Part shown: piece after piece, positions 57,926 to 64,000 of the stretch
How positions within the stretch are numbered: the first letter of the stretch is position 1
How the letters are laid out: every line of letters begins with the position of its first letter
NCBI RefSeq assembly: GCF_028640845.1
Contig: NC_080540.1
Location: forward strand, 260,536,458-260,600,457
Length of the DNA: 64,000 nucleotides
Direction of reading: 5' to 3'
Origin: Ahaetulla prasina
Lineage: Eukaryota > Chordata > Lepidosauria > Squamata > Colubridae
Program-made: the position numbers and the translations under genes
The notes under the pieces: model-generated
Databases searched by the model: none
Seen by the model: the letters and a program-made list of their open reading frames with translations, nothing else
Told to the model about the DNA's origin: nothing

Positions 57926-58840
57926 GTATTGAAATACAGAAGGGGAAAGTTTTCTTAGAGTTTGATAAGCTTTGTGTTGTTTGATAAAGTGTGAAATGAT
58001 AAAATGTGAAACAATGTAAAAAGTCATTTTAACTCATGGACTAAAAGTTTAAATATAAACATCTGTTTCTATGCTGATGCTCATTGCATGTTTTTCGCTA
58101 TCTTCCTTTTTGAAAAGATACTTCTGGAAACAAGAGGTGCTACCTTATATGGAGTGTATTGTGGGAATTCTTTAAAAAACACAGAAACTGATATTCTTTC
58201 CTTACATGTGAAATTGTCTTTTAAATGCAATAAATAAACTAATAAATAAATGGCAGAATAGAAGAAGGATTCATGTGTGATACTACAAAGAAGCCACATG
58301 GAAAGAGTTTGTGTTAATTGAGTTATAAATGGTGAGAAAATGGTGAAAAGTAGGATATGTATGTATTATTTTCCTAAAGATATGACTTTTTCATGATTTT
58401 ATTGGCATTAATGTTCACTTACATGAAAAGATGCCAGATTAAAAATGTTTCTAGAGAATTTCTATCATAACAAATGACCATATAATTGATTTGCTGTATG
58501 GCATGTTAAATAATGGTAATGAATACTAAAAAGAGTGGTAAGTTATGTATTAGTGAAGAGATTTTTTCCTCTCCTATGCAGTATAGTACTAAAATAGAGA
58601 CATATGGGCCTCACAAAGTCTCTTGTATAAGAAGAGCTACAGCAGATTTCTGTAACAACCAGCTCATAATAAATTATGCTATTTGCAGATAAAAGAAAAT
58701 TCTGATATGTTGCCCAAAGATAGCCTGAAAGAACGTTAGAGGCAACAATAACAAATGAAAAATGTTAAATTACTATGCAATATTGAAGACTTGAAAATGA
58801 TTTTATTTGAGAACTACTGAAGTATCGATTTGATATTCAG

Positions 58841-59230
58841 GTATCCTCGACGTACAACCACAATAGAGTTCAACATTTCTGTTGCTAAGTGAGACAGCTG
58901 TTAATTGAGCTTGGCCCCATTTTACAATCTTCCTTGCCACATTTGTTAAGTGAATCACTGCAGTTGTTAAGTTAGGAACATGGTTGTTAAGTGAATCTAG
59001 CTTCCATATTGATTTTGCTTGTCAGAAGGTTGCCAAAGGGGATCACATGACCCCGGGATCCTGCAACCATCATAAATACATGCCATTTGACAAGTGACAT
59101 TTGGATCACATTACCACAGGGATGCCACGACAGTCATAAGTATGAAAAATAGTCATAAGTCATTTTTTCAGTGCTGTTGTAACTTTGAATGGTCACTAAA
59201 TGAACTGTTGTAAGTTGAGGACTACCTATA
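58841..59230. mobile_element. Palindromic MITE (TTACGACCAC family), full length
   Basis: About 390 bp. The left end TATCCTCGACGTACAACCAC and the right end GTTGTAAGTTGAGGACTACC are inverted. Internal motifs include TTGCTAAGTGAGACAGCTGT, GTTAAGTGAATCACTGCAGT and CACATGACCCCGGGATCCTG, followed by GGTCACTAAATGAACTGTTG. It is the best preserved of three copies. Confidence 0.88.
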
Positions 59231-59231
59231 C

Positions 59232-59500
59232 CTGTTGTGGCGAACCTATGGCACGCGTGCCACAGATGGCATGCAGAGCCCTCTGTGTGGGCACGCACAC
59301 CATTGCCCCAGCACAGACAAAACACTGCCAGACATGCACCGAAACAAGCAATGGGCAGAACAGGGCTCTGATTAGTGGATGCGGTTTCATTTTGCGCCTC
59401 CCGTTTAAGTTGATAGACAGCCAGGGAACTGTTTGCAAATGGTCCCTGATCCTTTCCTTCTATTTCGAAAAGTCGTCCCCAGCCTTTCACTTTTTCCACC
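59232..59500. mobile_element. hAT-type MITE fragment abutting the preceding MITE
   Basis: CTGTTGTGGCGAACCTATGG then CACGCGTGCCACAGATGGCA is the left end of the CAGTGATGGCGAACC family (complete at 31027). It starts only a few bases after the palindromic MITE. The right end is not clear. Confidence 0.6.
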
Positions 59501-59603
59501 CCTGATTCTTTCCGGTAGTTGTCATTTACTTGCCTTTTTTCAAAAATTACACAGATACACAAGCAAATAACCTGTGCATTGATGAGACCTAATTGCAAAG
59601 AAT

Positions 59604-59650
<47 letters not shown>
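59604..59650. repeat. (GT)n microsatellite
   Basis: About 23 uninterrupted GT units, the longest dinucleotide tract in the window. Confidence 0.96.
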
Positions 59651-59654
<4 letters not shown>

Positions 59655-59856
59655 CTAGACTAGAGGGATCTTGCACACCGCTCTCTAGCTCTGCAGCAAT
59701 AACGGATCCCTCGCTGCCCACCTCCTTGTTCTGTGCTTGGTCCCCTTGATATGTTCTTTAATGGTTATATATTGCACCCAATCATCGGTAAAATGTTAGT
59801 TGTACATATTTAATATGAAATAGTATTACTATTCTTGTTTGAACTGATCAGACAAG

Positions 59857-59985
59857 AAGACAATGAATGGGATGGGATGGGATGGAATGGAATTCATTAA
59901 TGGCCAAGTGTGATTGGACACACAAGAAATTTGTCTCCGGTGCATAAACTCACAGTGTACATATAGGCAGCAAGTAATAGGTCAT
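59857..59985 (-). mobile_element. LINE 3' end (- strand) with GGGAT-type tail
   Basis: GAATGGGATGGGATGGGATG, then TTAATGGCCAAGTGTGATTG and GACACACAAGAAATTTGTCT, then CATAAACTCACAGTGTACAT. In snakes this sequence usually adjoins AATAG repeats and belongs to the CR1-L3-like group, from memory. Here the tail has changed toward GGGAT. Confidence 0.65.
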
Positions 59986-62900
59986 AGGTCATAATGTCTG
60001 TACATATATGTCTATACATATATGTCATATATGGCTATGGATAGAAAAAATGTTAATATATTTATAATATTGCTGATTTTCTCTAGCAGCATCCTTTAAA
60101 ACCTTTATTATTATGGTATGAACAATAATTTCAACAATTTTCCAAAATATATTAAATGATGTTTTTGGCACTAAGGGTATCGGCATTTAATCACGTAATA
60201 TAGAAAAGAAATACAGTCTAGCTCTACTTCTTTTATCCTTTTTATAAATATTATCTTTAACAAATGATAAAGTTGTGCTATAAAAAGACTCAACTGTCAT
60301 AATATTCCATGTTTGAATGTCTCATCTATTAATAGTTAAATTCTTTCATACTTTTTTCCCTCTAAATTAGAGCCTATTTGAAACTGAATGTTAGCCCTGA
60401 CAACAGCCTTTCCTTTCTGTTCTATTGATCCCTTCTCTTCCAAATCTATGATGAGGTTGTGTGCATATGGGGCATACAGTTGTGACAGCAATATTTCTTT
60501 GGAAACCTAAATTGAAACCAGTTTCTTTGCATGTCGTATGCTACAGTAGAAACATATCAAATATAAAAAGTCTTGTCAATGTTCCTTGAAGCCTATAAAC
60601 CTATATATATATTCAAGGACCCCATAATCTTATTTATAATTTTTTCAGGTAGTGAAAGATTAATACAGGTTTATTTATCCCCATTTAAATGCTTGGAAGC
60701 TGTTATTTAGGGAAGTATTGCCTATAATGCTTGAGGTAATATGTAGTTATTATGATTAGTAACTCTTCATAGCTGTATTCTCGTTTACAAAGGACAGTTA
60801 TATTGATAGATTATATGCTCTTAATTGTTTTGACTTTTAGGAATGAGATAGTTAGTTCATCTCCAAAATGAACCAAAATTTCCCCAACCTGTCTCTTCAG
60901 AACTTTCAATAGTGCATTCATTGTCTTTATAATCAAATTTGTACACCATGCTACTGGTTGTCTTGCTTTCTCTTTCCCTCTACATTTCCCAGTATTATTG
61001 ATTTCTCAAGGGAGCAAAGTCAAGGGAGCAAATAATGACTTCAAAATATGGAAATTTCAACTTGGTCATTTTTGCCTTATTTAATAATCTATTTGTTTTC
61101 TTGGTTGTGCATGGTGTGTCAGGCATCTTGTTCAACACCAGTATTCAAAAGCATCAAATACCTTTTCTATCCGGTTCATTTAGATTTATATCTATTGTCA
61201 AAGATTGAGGGGTTGTTATATTGTTCATTCATAAAATTAAGTCAGTCTGAACTAATGCTGGTGTTACATTTGTGTCTTCTACTGTTAAAACTAAAGAAGC
61301 AATATCCCATGTTTTGACTAAAACTAATTACTTTACAGGGTACTCTCAAATGAAGAAAATAAAATAATTTTGTGTTTCAGCATTCTATAATCTAATTTCA
61401 TAATTAAAGTTGAATAACAACATAGTCTTCTACTATTTTTTGTGTTTGGCAAAAATAATTTATCTATCTTGGCTGCATCTTATTTTGTATAACATGGAGA
61501 AAAAAATTGCTTCCTTCTTAAGCATTTTTATAATTATAGCCTATTTTTCTTTCCTCCAAAGAGGATTTTTTGTCTTAATGAATGAATGCAATTATTTTCA
61601 GGACATTGAGCCAATTATAATTGCCTTCACACCTCATATCATATTTTGTTAAGAAAAGAGAGTTTGAAGACTACAGACAGCTCTATAAAAGGAAAAAGTT
61701 TATCTAGTTAGCCCAAAGCATTGATATTTTGGCTCATTGGGTAGTTATCTTTATTGCCTACGGATTCCTTTTGGTTGAAGCCAGTTGTTCTCCAAGGAGA
61801 TATTTAAAATATTGCGATACTTATAGCGATCTGATTTGTAAAGTTGGCACTTACTTCATTGTTTCAATGTATTATTAATTGCCAGAGACATAAAAAAATG
61901 TAAATTACAAGTTCTTCAATATAATGGCAGCATATGGAAAGATTTCTCTTGAATCATGTAGCAAATTCTTGTTTTCAAATGGAAATTTCTTTGTTACAGA
62001 CCTCCAGATTGTTGTGAAGAGAGACAGTGTCAATCCAAATAGTGTCAATCCAAAAGTTTGCAACATATAATATATCTCTGAGGGAGGCTTTTTAAATAAA
62101 TCTTTAGGTTGACAGTTATGATACAACTGTATTCCCTTTTCTTCAATTCATTTTGTTTAATTTTACATCCTTTTTGATCTGTCTAAAAAAAAATAACATA
62201 TTTTCATTTCCTTTAACCAGGTGTGGGTTTTTTTGTACAGACGCTAGCACGGTAGGATTGCAGTTGAAAGTGAATGAACCAGTGAAGCTTGGAAAGGCCA
62301 TGGCCCTTCTTCAGATGGTAGCGATAAGTTGAAAGACTCATTAATCAACAGCAGAGTCACAGGTGTGGTGGCTTTCCTACAAACTGCCAGCAGACTGTGA
62401 AAGTCATATCTACCACACAATGCTGTCAAAATGGGATTGCAAACACTTCTGCCTTTTTCGCTTTCAACTTGAAAAATGCTGTTGTTTAAGTAAGGGAAAT
62501 AAGCATTTGCACTAATTTTTAAAAACTGGTTCTATTTTTATCTCTAAGGACTGCAGTAATAAAATGTGACTACATCGATTTATATGCACACTAGCTTTGC
62601 TATGTACTAGTTATTGTTTTATAATCCTGAAAGGATCCAGTTGGCTTACAATAATAATTTGTAATTATTAATTACAAGCTTCATTTATAATGTTAATGAA
62701 AATTTAATGTTAGTTAAAATCTAAGCATCAGGAAATTAATTTCCATCCAAAGACTGGTTTTAATGTAGGAGCTGGTATTGAAAATGTTAGGAATGTGATA
62801 TGCCAGCCATGTTAAAATGTATACAGAAAGAACATTAAAAAATCATATTTATAAGTTTACCTCTTATTAAAGAGGAGAGTTTTTTGAGGGCCAAACTAAC

Positions 62901-64000
62901 ATATTTTTCTCTCCTAAAACAGCCTGCTCTGTTTACTGTAGCAGAAAGATTTACTTTTTCATGATCTTTGCTATATCAGAGCTATTGTTATTAATATCGT
63001 GAGGAGTAAAATTGTCTTTTTCTGACCTTTATTTTTTTATACTTCTTTTTGTTATTCTTTAATTTAGTAATTGCAGCCTTTTAAGAAAATTCACAGTAAA
63101 ATATCATGAATATGTACGTATTAATTGTGCTAATAAAGAACTTTTTAACCACCTGTAAAGAACTAAATCTTTGTCAGTGAGGTTTTAATAAAATTAGCAG
63201 TAAAATGATATAATTACTTCTGAAATAATTGTATAGGTTATTCAATGCTACATTTGATTAAAAAAATGAAGTCACTTCTATGCATAAAGCCAAATCTTAG
63301 TAAATGCTATATTGAATTCAATAACTTATTGTTAATGAAGTACAATGAATTCTTTTTGTATGCAGAGCAGCAGAATCTCCTTAATCAAATTTTCTTATCA
63401 CCAGTCCCATTTTAAATAGCTAATGTAATACTATTCCACTTGTGGTTTTATTTTCTTTTTTTTTTACTTCTCGCTATCTCCTTTTTTGATAAAAATAAGA
63501 TATAATTGAAGACAGTTCTTTTCTTAGGACTTATCCTGTATAAATATCTCAATTTTTACAGGATACTTTATATTAGCATAAGAAACTAAAGCAAACAAAA
63601 GCATATGTAATTTGTAATCTTAATTTGTAAGTTTCAATTTCTTGCATATTGCTATAATAACTTTTTAAACATCTCAGATCACTAGGGCACAATAAATGTA
63701 AAATGCCAGTCAAAGCATATAAGATAGGCTTTCAAGCACCTACCAGATATTTCTGAATCTAAAATGCCAGCAGTTTGAAATTCTAATAATTTGACCCTTC
63801 TATTTTTGGATGGATGGATAGATGAATGGACTGACCAATAGAATTTTATATTAATTCTTCATCCCCAAGAACTCTGAACTCCTAAATTAAATGACCCAAT
63901 TAGGGAGGAGATGAAATATTAGAAATAAAAACATTTGGGGCTTTGCTCTTTATGGAGTGGCATGAATAAATTACAAAGTAGCTACATATTTCTTTTGATT

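Larger units (their letters stand above)
57926..64000. other. KIAA0825 intron or 3' flank (end of window)
   Basis: Holds a palindromic MITE (58841-59230) directly followed by a hAT-type MITE fragment (59232-59500), a (GT)n tract (59604-59650) and a LINE 3' end on the - strand (59857-59985). The remaining 4 kb is AT-rich. Several AGs could accept a short terminal exon (60841, 61340, 61998, 62221), but none gives the expected Trp-Glu-Met tail. A 14-bp duplication (AGTGTCAATCCAAA) lies at 62028-62056. Confidence 0.5.

Noticed and set aside
59134..59721. 195-codon - strand open frame
   Set aside because: It runs through the (GT)n tract (His-Thr repeats) and into two MITEs. A composite of repeats, not a gene.
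61998..62040. Candidate terminal exon (RPPDCCEERQCQSK, stop) after GTTACAG
   Set aside because: The acceptor and phase fit exon 14, but the peptide does not resemble the family's C-terminal tail, and other AGs nearby do as well. Kept only as a check.
62221..62330. Candidate terminal exon of about 35 codons after TTTAACCAG
   Set aside because: Phase-compatible and open, but with no similarity to the KIAA0825 tail and an overlapping open frame on the other strand.
1..64000. CRISPR arrays, operons, bacterial promoters, rRNA or intact tRNA genes
   Set aside because: None seen. The tRNA-like A and B boxes found all belong to SINEs with LINE-type tails, and the architecture is that of a vertebrate intron-rich gene.

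Overview
The window is nuclear DNA from a squamate reptile, most likely a snake. It is AT-rich, eukaryotic and intron-dominated. Its repeats are a snake-like mixture: CR1 and L2 LINEs, tRNA-headed SINEs of the Sauria/Squam type, a BovB-like fragment, an L1-like ORF1, many short inverted-repeat DNA transposons, and an (AATAG)n microsatellite of the kind linked to snake CR1-L3 elements. There is no sign of bacterial, plasmid or viral gene organisation. The assignment rests on remembered repeat families and one gene, not on a database search.

One protein-coding gene runs through the whole window on the + strand: the orthologue of human KIAA0825 (C5orf36), a large protein of unknown biochemical function linked in humans to postaxial polydactyly. 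I placed fourteen consecutive internal exons between 1475 and 57925 (about 2.6 kb of coding sequence, roughly 868 codons). Reading phase is kept at every junction and no stop interrupts the frame. The 5' exons lie upstream of the window. The last coding exon was not identified with confidence. Eleven of the thirteen complete introns are GT-AG. Two (after exons at 2353-2580 and 30707-30895) can only be joined in frame if the donor is GC, and both donors read GCATGTAT.

Everything else is intronic and largely transposon-derived. 1-8087: dense exons, one (AATAG)n tract, an unexplained GC-rich block at 2960-3240, and a fold-back DNA element at 6867-7442. 8088-19135: a solo LTR with perfect 5-bp target duplications, an old L2 relic, a long inverted repeat, and copies of a palindromic MITE. 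19136-30706: an 11.6-kb intron with a second fold-back element, several MITEs and a young L2 3' end with an open frame of 215 codons. 30707-34407: three exons near a 89-bp palindrome and a hAT MITE. 34408-44422: a SINE, a second solo LTR on the - strand, a BovB-like fragment and an old LINE. 44423-57830: a 13.3-kb intron with a SINE inserted in a SINE, a near-perfect hAT palindrome, CR1, an ORF1-only L1-like insertion bounded by a 19-bp target duplication, and a 1.05-kb hAT-type element. 57831-64000: exon 14, then intron or 3' flank with two adjoining DNA elements.

The most promising item for novelty is the ORF1-only L1-like insertion (53673-55496, - strand). The paired GC-AG introns, the fold-back DNA family and the long palindromes follow.
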